Shown here: positions 24,372-34,528 of the stretch, piece by piece
Numbering within the stretch: position 1 is the first letter of the stretch
Layout of the letters: the number at the start of each line of letters is the position of its first letter
Source: Embleya sp042956465
Lineage (GTDB): Bacteria; Actinomycetota; Actinomycetes; Streptomycetales; Streptomycetaceae
Assembly: GCF_042956465.1 (NCBI RefSeq)
Contig: NZ_JBIBGL010000002.1
Span: 186,001 to 250,000 of the forward strand
Direction: 5' to 3'
DNA length: 64,000 nucleotides
Program-made: the position numbers and the translations under genes
The notes under the pieces: generated by a model
Told to the model about the DNA's origin: nothing
The model's database searches: none
The model's input: only the letters and a program-made list of their open reading frames with translations

Positions 24372-27300
24372 ATGAGCCCCATCCATACGGAGTCCGCCTT
24401 CGGTGAAGCCATCGTCGGCGCCATGGTCGCACGCGGCTGGCGCGAAGCGCGCCCGCGGGACTACCGGGCCGATCTCGGCCTGGACACGAACGAGTTGTTC
24501 ACCTTCATCGGGGCGACCCAGCCCGACGAGTGGAGTGAGCTGCTCGCCGTCTACGGCGGTGACCCGAACGAGGCTCAGCGCGGGTTCGCCGCCCGCCTTG
24601 ACCAGGCCATCGCCACCAACGGGCTCCTCGACGTCCTCCGCAACGGCGTCAAGGACCGAGGGGTCCTCCTCCGTGTCGCCTACTTCAAGCCCAACCTCGT
24701 CGCCCACGACTCCGTGCTCGACGGCTACCGGGCCAATTGCCTCACCGTCGTCCGCGAACTCGAGTACGCGACCAAGCAGGCCGACTGGGGCAACCGGCTC
24801 GACCTCACCCTGTTCCTCAACGGAATCCCCGTCGCCACGGCCGAGTTGAAGAACCCGCTGACCAAGCAGGGGGTGGAGCAGGCCAAGGAGCAGTACCGCA
24901 TTGACCGCGACCCCACCGAGCTGATCTTCACGCGCCGCGTCGTCGCGAACTTCGCCGTCGACCCGGACCTGGTCTTCGTCACCACCCGGCTCAAGGGCAA
25001 GAACACCCGCTTCCTGCCGTTCAACACCGGATCCAACGGCCCCGGCCGGCCCGGCGGGGCCGGTAACCCGGCCCCCACCGCCTACGGAACGTACGCGACC
25101 TCGTACCTCTGGGAGCAGGTGTGGCAGCCGGACAACTGGCTGGACCTGCTTCAGCGGTTCGTGCACCTGCACAAGAGCAAGACGCCCGGCGGCGGCACCA
25201 CGAAGACGATGGTCTTCCCCCGATTCCAGCAGTGGGACGCGGTCAAGAGGCTCACCGCGCACGCCGCAACACACGGTGCGGGCCACGACTACCTGGTCAT
25301 GGCCTCGGCCGGTTCGGGCAAGTCGAACACCATCGGCTGGCTCGCGCACCGCCTCAGCGACCTGCACACCCCCACCGACCCCCGCGAGCTCGACCCCGAG
25401 GCCATCGCCAAGGGCCTCAAGCCGGGAGTGCCGGTCTTCGACAAGGTCATCGTCATCACCGACCGCCGCAACCTGGACGCGCAACTCCGGGAAACAGTCG
25501 GCAATTTCGAGCAGACGGCAGGCCTCGTCGTGAAGATCGACGAGAAGCACGGGGCGAAGGGCGAACAGCTCGCCAAGGCCCTCTCCCGCGACACCGGGAA
25601 GATCGTCACCGTCACCCTGCACTCCTTCCCGGCGCTGCTGGACTACCTCCAGCGCAACCCGATGGAGATCCAGGGCAGCCGCTTCGCGATCATCGTGGAC
25701 GAGGCGCACTCATCGCAGTCCGGCGACGCCGCCACCGCCGTACGGTCGGCCCTGCGCGACCTCGGCCTGGACTCCGACTCGGACGACGCGGGCGCGACCA
25801 CGGTCGAGGCCCCGGCCGCCGCAACCCTCGACGAGCAACTCAAGAAGAGGGCCGCGGAGCGTTCCCGCGCCGCGAACCTCTCCTACTTCGCGTTCACCGC
25901 CACGCCGAAGGCCAAGACCCTCGAACTCTTCGGCACGCTCCAGGACATTGAGGGCAAAGCCGTCTACCGGCCCTTCCACACCTATTCCATGCGGCAGGCG
26001 ATCGAGGAGGGCTTCATCCTCGACCCGCTGCGGAACTACGTCACGTACAACACGTACTGGAAGCTGGTGAACAAGAACCCCGACGAGCGGGAGGTCGACC
26101 CGTCGAAGGCGAACAGCCTGCTCGCCCGGTACGTGCTGACCCACGACTCGACGGTCGCCCAGCACGCCCAGGTGATCGTGGAGCACTTCGTGACGCACAG
26201 CCGGGGCCGTCTCGGCGGGCGGGCCAAATCCATGGTGGTAACCGCCTCGCGCCAGTCCGCCGTGCAGATGGCGCGTGCGATCAAGAGCTACATCAAGGAC
26301 CGGGACTACGACACCAAGTACCCCGACCTCGGCGTCCTCGTCGCGTTCTCCGGCTCGCTCACCGTCGACGGCGAGGAGACCACCGAGCCGAAGGAGAACG
26401 GCGGGCTGTCGGAGAGCGCGCTCCCGAAAGCGTTCGCGTACACGCGTGCCGACGACAAGGCCGCCCGGGCCGGCGGTGCGGGCCGGCGCGAGTACCGCAT
26501 CCTGGTCGTGGCGGAGAAGTACCAGACCGGCTTCGACCAGCCGCTGCTGACGACGATGTACGTCAACAAGTCACTGACCGGCATCTCCGCCGTCCAGACC
26601 CTGTCCCGGCTGAACCGGACCGCCGAGCGCAAGACCCAGGCGGACCTGGCAGTCCTGGACTTCGTCAACGACGCCAACGACATCCAGGACGCCTTTCGCC
26701 CCTACTTCGAGGAGGCGAACACCCTCCCCTCCGACCCCAACCTGCTCTACACCGCGCAGAGTCGGGTCATGCGGGCGGAGATCCTGTCCGGGCAGGAGAT
26801 GGACGAGTTCGCCGCCGCGTACTTCGCCGCCAAGGAGAAGGCCGCGGGCTCGCAGTCCAGGTGGGAGAAGCTGCACGCCGAGCTGTACCGGCTGCTTGCC
26901 CCCGCCGTCGCCCGCTTCACCGTTCGACTCGAAAGCGGGGACACGGACGAGCAGGAGACTGCGGAGGGCTTCCGTGCCGACCTCAACGACTACGTCAGGA
27001 AGTACGGCTTCCTCGCGCAGATCGTCCCTTACCGGGACGCCGAGTTGGAGCGGCTGCATCTCTATGGCCGCTACCTCCTCAACCGGCTGCCGCGCCGGGC
27101 GGACGGCGGCGTGGACGTAGGCGAGGTCGATCTCAGCCACATGCGGGTGGAGAAGACCGGCGAGTACGACGTGTCCCTCACCGCTGAGGGGCCGACGACG
27201 ATGCAGGGCTTCGGCGACGGCTCGGGCGGTGCCAAGGAAGCGGAGAAGTCGCTGCTCTCGCAGTTGATCGACAAGTTCAACGAGCGCTTCGGCACCGAGT

Positions 27301-27572
27301 TCACCGAGCAGGACGTGATTCGGCCGTTCGAGGAAGCCAAGGCCGACCCGAAGGTGCGGGCGGCGGCCGTCGTGAATGACGAGGACAATTTCGGCCTCGT
27401 TTTCGACAACGTCTTCGCGGACAAGATGGCCGACCATATCGACACCATTGCGGGGATGGGACGTCAGTACTTCGGCCCCGACAAGGGCTTCAAGTCCAGT
27501 CTGGACCGCAGCGCCCGCAAGGCCGCCTGGCGGATGATCCGCCGCGAGGAGGGCCTGGACGACGACGTCTGA
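24372..27572 (+). CDS. hsdR: Type I restriction endonuclease subunit HsdR
   Basis: A 1066-aa protein. The N-terminal nuclease domain has the PD-(D/E)xK pattern (LDLTLFLNG at about 143 and ATAELKNP about 155-162). The SF2 motor follows: Walker A ASAGSGKSNT near 312, DEAH in IIVDEAHSSQSG near 440, SYFAFTATPKAKTL, and QTLSRLNRTAERK as motif VI. The C-terminal helical part (about 780-1066) binds the methylase core. No breaks or lost residues are seen, so the R-M system should be active. ATG 24372 lies two bases after the hsdS stop. Confidence 0.95.
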   Translation: MSPIHTESAFGEAIVGAMVARGWREARPRDYRADLGLDTNELFTFIGATQPDEWSELLAVYGGDPNEAQRGFAARLDQAIATNGLLDVLRNGVKDRGVLLRVAYFKPNLVAHDSVLDGYRANCLTVVRELEYATKQADWGNRLDLTLFLNGIPVATAELKNPLTKQGVEQAKEQYRIDRDPTELIFTRRVVANFAVDPDLVFVTTRLKGKNTRFLPFNTGSNGPGRPGGAGNPAPTAYGTYATSYLWEQVWQPDNWLDLLQRFVHLHKSKTPGGGTTKTMVFPRFQQWDAVKRLTAHAATHGAGHDYLVMASAGSGKSNTIGWLAHRLSDLHTPTDPRELDPEAIAKGLKPGVPVFDKVIVITDRRNLDAQLRETVGNFEQTAGLVVKIDEKHGAKGEQLAKALSRDTGKIVTVTLHSFPALLDYLQRNPMEIQGSRFAIIVDEAHSSQSGDAATAVRSALRDLGLDSDSDDAGATTVEAPAAATLDEQLKKRAAERSRAANLSYFAFTATPKAKTLELFGTLQDIEGKAVYRPFHTYSMRQAIEEGFILDPLRNYVTYNTYWKLVNKNPDEREVDPSKANSLLARYVLTHDSTVAQHAQVIVEHFVTHSRGRLGGRAKSMVVTASRQSAVQMARAIKSYIKDRDYDTKYPDLGVLVAFSGSLTVDGEETTEPKENGGLSESALPKAFAYTRADDKAARAGGAGRREYRILVVAEKYQTGFDQPLLTTMYVNKSLTGISAVQTLSRLNRTAERKTQADLAVLDFVNDANDIQDAFRPYFEEANTLPSDPNLLYTAQSRVMRAEILSGQEMDEFAAAYFAAKEKAAGSQSRWEKLHAELYRLLAPAVARFTVRLESGDTDEQETAEGFRADLNDYVRKYGFLAQIVPYRDAELERLHLYGRYLLNRLPRRADGGVDVGEVDLSHMRVEKTGEYDVSLTAEGPTTMQGFGDGSGGAKEAEKSLLSQLIDKFNERFGTEFTEQDVIRPFEEAKADPKVRAAAVVNDEDNFGLVFDNVFADKMADHIDTIAGMGRQYFGPDKGFKSSLDRSARKAAWRMIRREEGLDDDV

Positions 27573-27579
27573 TGGGTAC

Positions 27580-27606
27580 GCCCCGGCCGGAAGTGCCGGC
27601 CGGGGC
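27580..27606 (+). terminator. Hairpin terminator after hsdR
   Basis: GCCCCGGCCGG, five-base loop AAGTG, CCGGCCGGGGC: a perfect 11-bp GC stem starting eight bases after the hsdR stop. No T-run follows, as is common for actinomycete terminators. Confidence 0.75.
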
Positions 27607-27810
27607 GACCTGCCAGAGCGGCGCAACGCTCCTCGACGATATGGCAAGGGCCCCGGCCGCGGCTGTGTCTCGCTCGGCTCGCCGCGAGGTCGAACTCGTG
27701 AAAGTCGGGGCTCTGGAATCGGTTGTTCATGCCACTGGATTTCGGCCTACCAGACTGTGTGCAGTGCGAGTTGCCCTCTTCGTGAGGCGCAACGGATCGA
27801 GAGGGAAACT

Positions 27811-28479
27811 GTGAGCCACACGGGGGACGAGCTCGAAGAGTCTCGACTTCAGAAGGCCGTCGAGATGATCGCCATTACGCCGGGGGCGGCCGCCGAGCTC
27901 GTAGACGGGTATCGCGCGACTTTCGAGGACAAGTTCAAGCGGAAGCCCGAGAGCCTGGAAGACAAGCGCCGGATCGCGGCCAGGATAGTCGGCCGGTACT
28001 CCAAACTTTCGGCAGTCGCCGGCGCGGTCACCGCAGCCCCGAGTGTGATTCCAGGGGTCGGGACGGCGGTCGCAGTCCTGGGCGGCGGTATCACCGATCT
28101 CGCGGCGGCCCTCAAGCTCCAGATCGACATGTGCATGTGCCTGGTCGAGGTGTACGAGACCGAGCTGAGCGATGAGGACAAGAAGCACCTGGCTTTCGTG
28201 CTCGCGTTGGCCGGTTCGGTGGAGCAGATGGCGTCAAAGGGCGGCAAGGCCGCGGTCATGAAGATCGCCGAGAAGATGGTCTATCAGTACCTGCGAGGGC
28301 CGGCCTTGATCACGATCAAGCAGCTGTTCAAGCGGGTGTCGATCACCTTCACCCAGAAGGCGATGGCCAAGGCGATACCCGCCGGTGTAGGCGTCGCTTT
28401 CAGTAGCTCGACCAACTACGTACTGACGACAGTGGTGGGCAGGGTCGCCGTCGCCGTCCTGGCCAAAGATGTGAAGTAG
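27811..28479 (+). CDS. EcsC-like membrane-associated protein
   Basis: A 222-aa protein. GTG 27811 is preceded by GAGAGG at a good distance; the upstream ATG frame (27757) lacks a ribosome site. A helical N-terminus (AAELVDGYRATFEDKFKRK) leads to a glycine/alanine-rich hydrophobic stretch (AVTAAPSVIPGVGTAVAVLGGGITD), then amphipathic helices and a second hydrophobic part (AIPAGVGVAFSSSTNYVL). This pattern fits EcsC/DUF697-like proteins, often found beside kinases and conflict genes. It may insert into the membrane. It lies between the R-M operon and the kinase. Confidence 0.5.
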   Translation: MSHTGDELEESRLQKAVEMIAITPGAAAELVDGYRATFEDKFKRKPESLEDKRRIAARIVGRYSKLSAVAGAVTAAPSVIPGVGTAVAVLGGGITDLAAALKLQIDMCMCLVEVYETELSDEDKKHLAFVLALAGSVEQMASKGGKAAVMKIAEKMVYQYLRGPALITIKQLFKRVSITFTQKAMAKAIPAGVGVAFSSSTNYVLTTVVGRVAVAVLAKDVK

Positions 28480-28730
28480 CAACGCTGCATCGGGTTTGGC
28501 CGCCGCCGACTCGTATCGCAGTCGCACCTTGCGATCCGACGAGGCGCCAGGTCTTGCGATGACGTCGGATCACGGCAAGGGCCGACGGGGCCGACCGGCC
28601 GCCGTACTCTCCCACCCGTGGGTATCCGTGGCGACCAAGCTCACCTCGCACCACACCGCTGGACGGCCTATCAGCGCAATGGCCACACTGAATTCGACCG
28701 TGACCGTTCATCACGCATACCGGGGGCAAG

Positions 28731-30320
28731 GTGCCGCAGGAGACGATCTCCGACCGTTACGAACTCCTGGAGGAGCTCAGCCACGGTGGCATGGGCGATG
28801 TGTGGCGCGGCTACGACGCCGTGCTCGACCGGCCCGTCGCCGTGAAGCTCATCCGGCAGGCGTCGATCACCTCGCCGCAACTGGCCGACGAGTTCGCCAA
28901 GCGCTTCCGCCGCGAGGCCCGCATCACCGCGCGTATCCAGCACCCCGGCGTGCCACAGGTGTACGACGCGGTGCTCGACGCGTCGTACGAGCGGCTGTTC
29001 CTGGTGATGGAACTCGTCGACGGCGTACCGCTGTCCGCCTACATCGTCCCCGACCGGCCGCTGCCGGTCAGCTGGGCGGTAGCCGTCGCCGCGCAGGTCG
29101 CGACCGTGCTGTCGTACGCGCACAACGTTCCGGTGATCCATCGAGACCTCAAGCCGGGCAACATCCTCATCGCACGCGACGGCACCGTGAAGGTCCTCGA
29201 CTTCGGCATCGCTGCCATCCTGCGCACCGACGTCACCAAGCTGACCGCCACCGGTAGCCCCATCGGTACCCACCAGTACATGTCGCCCGAACAGGTCCGC
29301 GGCGGACGCGTCACCCCGCAGACGGACCTGTACGCACTGGGCTGCGTGCTGCACGAACTCCTCAGCGGCAGACCTACGTTCCAGGCGGAAGGCGAGTTCC
29401 AGCTGATGTACCAGCACGTCAACGTGGCCCCCACGCCGCTGCGACAACTGCGGCCCGATGTCCCCGAGGCGCTGGAGGAACTGGTCCTGCACCTGCTGCG
29501 CAAGGCGCCCGAGGTGCGGCCCGCCGACACGCAGGAGGTGTACGCGCGGTTGCTGCCGTTCCTCCCACTTCCGGGCCAGGGACCCGGCACGGCCGAGGCC
29601 GGGCCGGCCGGCGCGCCCGACCCGACGGGCGTGTTCCGTCGCCCTTTCGCGCCCCGCGCTCGCGTCCAGGCGCCCGCATCTGATGGTTTGCCGCCCACGG
29701 CCGTTCTTCCGAAGGCCCGGCCGGTGCCCGTTCCCGCTCAACTGCGCGAGGACATCGAGGAGGCGTACGCCCACTCCGACGCTCTGCTGGGGGAAGAGCG
29801 GTTCGCTCAGGCCGCCGAGGTGCTCGGCGAGGTCATCGAACCCGCTGCCCTCGCCCTCGGCTCCGAGAGCAAGCCCGTTCTCGCGCTGCGCCGCCGGCGA
29901 GCGGCGATTCGCCTCCTCGGCGGCGACTACCGGACCGCCTTGCCCGAGTTCGAGTCCCTCGCCGATGCCTACGCCCGAATCGCGGGACCCAACGGCGAGC
30001 AGTCCCGCGCATGCCGTGCCCAGGCGGCCCGGTGCCGCGCCGAACTGGGCCAGGTCACCGAAGCGCTCGCCGTGCTCCAGGACGTGCTGAACGTCGTGCG
30101 GGCCGTCGACAGTGACGTGAGCGAGGAAGCGGTGGAGCTGCGTCACAACATCGGGATGCTACTGCTCGCCCAGGGCCGAACCGCCGAAGCCCGGCGGGTG
30201 CTCGAACCTCTCCATCAGGACATGTGCATGGTGTTTGGCCCCGACGACGAGATGACCGTCGAGATTGCTGCGGCGCTGGCCCTGATCCGCCTGGACCTCG
30301 ACGGCGACGCTGCCGGGTAA
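28731..30320 (+). CDS. Ser/Thr protein kinase with probable C-terminal TPR repeats
   Basis: A 529-aa protein from GTG 28731. The PknB-type kinase domain (about 1-275) has glycine loop ELSHGGMGDVW, Lys39 in VAVKL, catalytic HRDLKPGN near 140, DFG near 157 and GTHQYMSPEQ. A Pro/Ala linker (about 285-335) leads to helical repeats (AAEVLGEVIEP, ALAVLQDVLNVV, ARRVLEPLHQDM) that look like TPRs. There is no membrane segment, so it is probably cytosolic. Cytosolic STKs in islands can act in abortive infection (Stk2-like), but signalling unrelated to phage is possible. All catalytic residues are present. Confidence 0.85.
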   Translation: MPQETISDRYELLEELSHGGMGDVWRGYDAVLDRPVAVKLIRQASITSPQLADEFAKRFRREARITARIQHPGVPQVYDAVLDASYERLFLVMELVDGVPLSAYIVPDRPLPVSWAVAVAAQVATVLSYAHNVPVIHRDLKPGNILIARDGTVKVLDFGIAAILRTDVTKLTATGSPIGTHQYMSPEQVRGGRVTPQTDLYALGCVLHELLSGRPTFQAEGEFQLMYQHVNVAPTPLRQLRPDVPEALEELVLHLLRKAPEVRPADTQEVYARLLPFLPLPGQGPGTAEAGPAGAPDPTGVFRRPFAPRARVQAPASDGLPPTAVLPKARPVPVPAQLREDIEEAYAHSDALLGEERFAQAAEVLGEVIEPAALALGSESKPVLALRRRRAAIRLLGGDYRTALPEFESLADAYARIAGPNGEQSRACRAQAARCRAELGQVTEALAVLQDVLNVVRAVDSDVSEEAVELRHNIGMLLLAQGRTAEARRVLEPLHQDMCMVFGPDDEMTVEIAAALALIRLDLDGDAAG

Positions 30321-30900
30321 CCCGCTCGTATACCTCGCAGGGCTTGGCTGGAGTCACTGAAGCCAGGCCTGGCCAGGGGCCGGTTGCTTTTGCTGAGCCT
30401 GCATGCACGACGTCGGAGCTCCGCCGGTCGACCGGCGGGAGATGTGAAGCGCCCCCGCGATGAGATCATCTCTGGCAACTTACGCATGTTGGCCGAGGCC
30501 GAGCGAGGGATCATGGCTTGGGCGAGGGAGATTTGCTCTACGCACTGGTAGCCGGTCAAGACAACCACTGTCGGGGCGCCCTCAGGGTCTTGCTGCGGGC
30601 GGGGCTGTCCGGCGAGCCAACGGGCATGGTCGGCATGGTTGCACGCTGTCAACCGAGCCGCCGACCAACTCACGGCGTCCAGGATCCGGTGACTGCACTG
30701 TGCTGTGTAGCAGGACGGGCCGAATCGCGCGGAAATGGCTCGGGTGACGCTCTGTGTTTGGCCCCTGACGACCTGTAGCCGGCACTTGCCGCACGACAAG
30801 GGATGTCTGCTGGTCGGGGTGGGTCGGTTCCGGGTTGTGGTCGTGTGGTGGGCGCGCAGGCTTGAGGTAGGTGTCCCTTCGCCGTTTGGAAGCGATCACG
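30321..30900. other. Intergenic stretch before the integrase
   Basis: No gene can be supported. Short frames on both strands lack motifs, starts and consistent codon bias. One plus-strand run near 30445-30520 (RDEIISGNLRMLAEAERGI) could be a scrap of a coding region but has no recognisable family. An excisionase gene, expected beside an integrase, was not found. Confidence 0.35.
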
Positions 30901-32329
30901 ATGCGTTCTTCAGCCTGTAAAGGCCGTGTCTATCGTCGGTGTGGTTGTCGTGATCGGGGGCGCAGGCAGCTCGGTGCTCGTTGTCCGGGGCTGGTCGCTG
31001 ATCCCGGGCACGGTACGTGGACGTTCGCGGTGGATCTGCCTGCGCCGTCCGGGTCTCGGGTGACGGTTCGGCGTGGCGGCTTCGACAGTGACGAGGCGGC
31101 TGCGGCGGCGTTGCGGCGTTTGTTGGAGGGGGCGGTCGGTGGGTTCGATGCGGATCCGAATCAGACGGTGGCCGAGTACCTGACGGAGTGTTGCAGGCCA
31201 AGGCGCTGACGCTGAAGCCGACCACGTTGGCTCGCTATCGGGACTACGTGGTCAACGATCTGGTGCCGCATCTCGGTGGGATCCGGTTGGACGAGCTCGG
31301 CCGTCGTCATCTGGTGGGGTTCGCTCGGGCACAGCTCGCGGCTGGGCGGGGGAGGGTGACGGTTCATCGGTGCATGGCGACGTTGTCGAGTGCGTTGGGG
31401 GATGCGGTGCGGCAGCATCGGCTGCAGTACAACCCGGCGCGGCCGACGATCGTGCCTCGGCCGCGGGCGGCGGAGCGGGTGGTGTGGTCGGCTCGTGAGG
31501 CGGTGCGGTTCCTGCGGTGCTGTCACGAAGGTGATCCGCTGTTGGCGGACCTGTGTGAGGTGTTGATCGGTACCGGGATGCGCAAGGGCGAGGCGCTGGG
31601 CCTGCATTGGGCCGACGTGCACCTGGACGAGGGTGTTCTCTATGTGCGCTACACGCTCTCGGCCATCGACAACAACCGATTGGCGATCACCGCGCCCAAG
31701 ACACGCAGCAGTAGGAGTTGGGTCGCGATCTCGCCCCGGGTCGCGGCGGCGTTGCGGCGGCGCGCTCGTGCGAGCGGTTCCGGTCGGGTCGATCCGGCGG
31801 ATCCGTTCACGGGCCTTGTTTTCACTCGGGCGAATGGCCGGCCGTTGCGGCCGCAGACGTTGCTGGATCGTTTCCGCCACTGGTCCGCCGAGGCCGGGGT
31901 GCCCCGGATCACGATGCACGACCTGCGGCACCTGGCCGCGACGCTGACGATCACCGCGGGCGTGCCGCTGACGGTGGTGTCCAAGACCTTGCGGCACTCG
32001 ACGTTGTCGACGACCGCGAACATCTACGCTCATCTGACCCGGCAGGCCGCGCACGATGCAGTGGACGCCATCGAGGAGGCCCTCGTCGGCGCCGAAGGCG
32101 AGGACGCGAGGATCGACCTGCCGAGCCGGGTGCGACCACACCGCGACCACCCGGCCCGGCTCCGCGACCTGTTCAAACCGCTCTACACCGCTGCGGTCGC
32201 GGGTCGTTCGATGACGTGGCTCGGGGTCGGCCGACAACCGTGCGACCACACTGCGACCACCACGCCCCGAGACGTGGAAAAGGCCGCCTTCCCATTTCTG
32301 AGAAGACGGCCTCCGACCTGCGTAAACGC

Positions 32330-32351
<22 letters not shown>
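30901..32351 (+). pseudogene. int: Tyrosine integrase of the tRNA-Pro island, one-base frameshift
   Basis: The first part runs from ATG 30901 to TGA 31207-31209 (102 aa: VYRRCGCRDRGRRQLG zinc-like start, arm-binding domain). The second frame, open from GTG 31188 to TGA 32349-32351 (387 aa), carries the core-binding domain (TLKPTTLARYRDYV) and catalytic domain: Arg in GTGMRKGEALGL, HDLRHLAAT, and the Tyr in STTANIYAH. The frames join near 31190, where GAGTGTTGCAG would read GAGTGGTTGCAG (E-W-L-Q) with one more G. A deletion, a sequencing error or reinitiation at GTG 31188 are possible. The last codons and stop lie within the att core. Confidence 0.85.
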
Positions 32352-32406
<55 letters not shown>

Positions 32407-32436
32407 GTGTTCGGCTGGCCGAACACGGAAACCATA
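32407..32436 (-). promoter_or_regulatory. tRNA-Pro leader hairpin and -10
   Basis: Immediately upstream of the tRNA (minus strand) is GTGTTCGGC, two bases, GCCGAACAC, a perfect 9-bp inverted repeat (32407-32426). TATGGT (32431-32436 complement) lies just upstream and is a reasonable -10. The hairpin may be a 5' processing signal. Confidence 0.45.
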
Positions 32437-32519
32437 TCGCACTTTGGGGGGTGGTCCGCCACGTGGTTGTTCGGTGGTGTCGGGCGTGGGGAGGGGGGTG
32501 GGTCCGGGAAGATCTTGGG

Positions 32520-33494
32520 GTGGCTTATCCGGTGAATGTCGATGTCGTGCCGCTCGAGACCTATCCCGATCTGGATGAACTCCAGCGGCTCGGGGTCGGG
32601 GCGTTGCTGAGTGATGGGCTCGAGTCCGTGGAGGGGTTCGAGGAGGCGGATGGGGTCGGGGTGGACCTGGTGGACTATCGGGTCACGCCTCGGTCGGATG
32701 GGGCTGCGGTGTTGATGTCGGTGGATGCGCCGACGTTGGAGGCGGCCGAGCGGACGGCGCGGCAGATGGTGCTGGCGGTGCTGGAGGCCAGCGTGTTGCT
32801 CGCGGATTGGCGGGTGGTGCGCAGCGAGGTGCAGTTGCATGAGGAGTTGGTGTACGAGAGTTTGCTGGCGGCGGACGGGCCGGACGCTCCGGCGGGGGAT
32901 CCCGCGTTGCGGGCGCGGCGGCCGATGCCCGAGGAGCGGTTGCGGATCGAGCGGCAGGCCGCGGGAGTGCGGGCGTTCGGGCTGGATGCGTTCGGGTGTG
33001 AGCCGGACACCGCGCAGCCGGACGTGCCCGAGGAGAAGGCCCGGCTGGCGGCGGGGGCCGTGGCGAGCTCGGTCGGGGTGCTCGTGGATCTGCTGTTCAC
33101 GGATCTGGTGAATCTTCGTGAGGCGGACGGGGCCTCGTTGTTCGTGTTGGATGCGTTGCCGATTCTGGAGGAGGGGTTCGTCCGGCGGTTCGTGGTGGCT
33201 GCCGTCACGGTCACCGGGCGGCTCGGTGGGAACGAGTGGGCGCCGCCCGCGTGTTTTGCGGAGGAGATGGCCTTGCGGTTGTTGGTGGATCAGGCGGCGT
33301 CGCTGTTGGAGCGGCACGGGTTGTACGACGACGATGTCGAGGCGGCGTTCGTGACGTTCAGCGATGCGGCGTCGGACGATCCGGAGTCGGTGGAGTTGCG
33401 GTTGTCGGACCCCGGGCCGGAGGAGTGGTTCGAGCCGATCGTGCCGGGGCGGCCGGTGCATGGTTATTTGAGAGCGCATCGACATGAGTGGTGA
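32520..33494 (+). CDS. Conserved hypothetical protein, acidic
   Basis: A 324-aa protein. GTG 32520 is preceded by GGGAAG; GTG 32532 is an alternative. It is acidic and helix/strand mixed (DVVPLETYPDLDELQRLGVGAL, DGLESVEGFEEADG), with no signal peptide, membrane segment or catalytic motif I recognise. It is the first gene of ordinary chromosome next to the tRNA. Its 3' end overlaps the annotated start of the AraC gene by 11 bases. Confidence 0.6.
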   Translation: MAYPVNVDVVPLETYPDLDELQRLGVGALLSDGLESVEGFEEADGVGVDLVDYRVTPRSDGAAVLMSVDAPTLEAAERTARQMVLAVLEASVLLADWRVVRSEVQLHEELVYESLLAADGPDAPAGDPALRARRPMPEERLRIERQAAGVRAFGLDAFGCEPDTAQPDVPEEKARLAAGAVASSVGVLVDLLFTDLVNLREADGASLFVLDALPILEEGFVRRFVVAAVTVTGRLGGNEWAPPACFAEEMALRLLVDQAASLLERHGLYDDDVEAAFVTFSDAASDDPESVELRLSDPGPEEWFEPIVPGRPVHGYLRAHRHEW

Positions 33495-34491
33495 GATTGC
33501 GCCGGGTGGCGCGGGTGCCTTGGGTGGCACGGGCGCGGTGGGTGGCAGGAGTGGCGCATGTGGCCCAGCCGGCGCAAGTGGTCCAGGTGGGTCGAGTGGG
33601 CGTCAAGCCCCCCGCGCCGACCTGCGGGCGCGGCCCGATCGTGGGCGTGGTGAGTCCGCTGTGTGGACGCGCGTGTATGGGGTCGAGGACACGCCTCTCG
33701 ATTTGATGACCGCGCGGTTTCGGCGGCATCGGTATGCGCCGCACGCGCACGAGGAGTACGCGATCGGGGTGTGTGTCGAGGGGGTCGAGCAGATCGGCTA
33801 CCGCGGCGCGGTGCATCGGTCCGGACCCGGGACGATCGTGGTCGCCGAGCCGGGCGAGACGCACACCGGCGGGCCCGGAATCCCCGAGGGGTACGCCTAC
33901 CGGGTCTTCTACCCGTCCGCCGCCCTGGTCGGCGAGGACCTGCCCGGTCCCGCCCCGCACTTCCCGTCGCTGCTCGTGGCCGACCCGGGGCTCGCCGCCG
34001 AGATGGTCGCCGTACACATGCACCTGACCACGGGCGGCGACGCGTTCGAGGGCGAGTCCCGTGTCGTGGAGGTGCTGCGGGCGCTCGTCGGGCGGTACGC
34101 GGTACGGGCCAGGGCCGATCGGCACGGCTCGCCGGACGCAGCCCGGGTGGCCCGGGCGGTTCGCGAACGGCTCGCCGACCAACTCGTGAGCCCGCCCTCG
34201 CTGAGCGAGTTGTCGGCCGGGATCGGGCTGTCCCGCTACCAGACGCTGCGCGCGTTCCGCGACGCGGTCGGGCTGCCCCCGTACGCCTGGCTCGCCCAGT
34301 ACCGGGTCGCCCGCGCCAAGGTGCTGCTCGCCGCGGGGATGACGCCGGCCGAGGCGGCGCTCGCGGTCGGGTTCGCGGATCAGGCGCATCTGGGGCGATG
34401 GTTTCGCCGCGTGCTGGGAGTGACCCCCGCCGGCTACCGCAGCAGCGTGCTGCGCAACAACGTTCTAGACCGATCGGCCTCGCGTGACTGA
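33484..34491 (+). CDS. AraC-family transcriptional regulator (cupin + HTH)
   Basis: A 335-aa protein as started at ATG 33484. The first 58 residues are Gly/Ala low complexity, so GTG 33661 (277 aa, beginning WTRVYGVEDTPLDL) may be the true start. An AraC-type cupin (FRRHRYAPHAHEEYAIGVCVEG, GTIVVAEPGETHTG) is followed by two HTHs (LSELSAGIGLSRYQTLRAFRD; PAEAALAVGFADQAHLGRWF) and a VTPAGYR ending. It is 37 bp before an EamA transporter in the same direction and probably controls it in response to a small ligand. Confidence 0.85.
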   Translation: MSGEIAPGGAGALGGTGAVGGRSGACGPAGASGPGGSSGRQAPRADLRARPDRGRGESAVWTRVYGVEDTPLDLMTARFRRHRYAPHAHEEYAIGVCVEGVEQIGYRGAVHRSGPGTIVVAEPGETHTGGPGIPEGYAYRVFYPSAALVGEDLPGPAPHFPSLLVADPGLAAEMVAVHMHLTTGGDAFEGESRVVEVLRALVGRYAVRARADRHGSPDAARVARAVRERLADQLVSPPSLSELSAGIGLSRYQTLRAFRDAVGLPPYAWLAQYRVARAKVLLAAGMTPAEAALAVGFADQAHLGRWFRRVLGVTPAGYRSSVLRNNVLDRSASRD

Positions 34492-34528
34492 TCATCCTCT
34501 TCGATCAAGAGATTGAGGGGACACGGCC

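Noticed and set aside
12062..27572. A known BREX, DISARM or Gabija system
   Set aside because: No PglZ, BrxL, DrmA/DrmB or TOPRIM-type GajA signatures were seen; only the type I R-M part can be named.
30215..30799. 194-codon minus-strand frame over the kinase 3' end and intergenic DNA
   Set aside because: No start with a ribosome site, mixed composition and overlap with the kinase 3' end; no family recognised.
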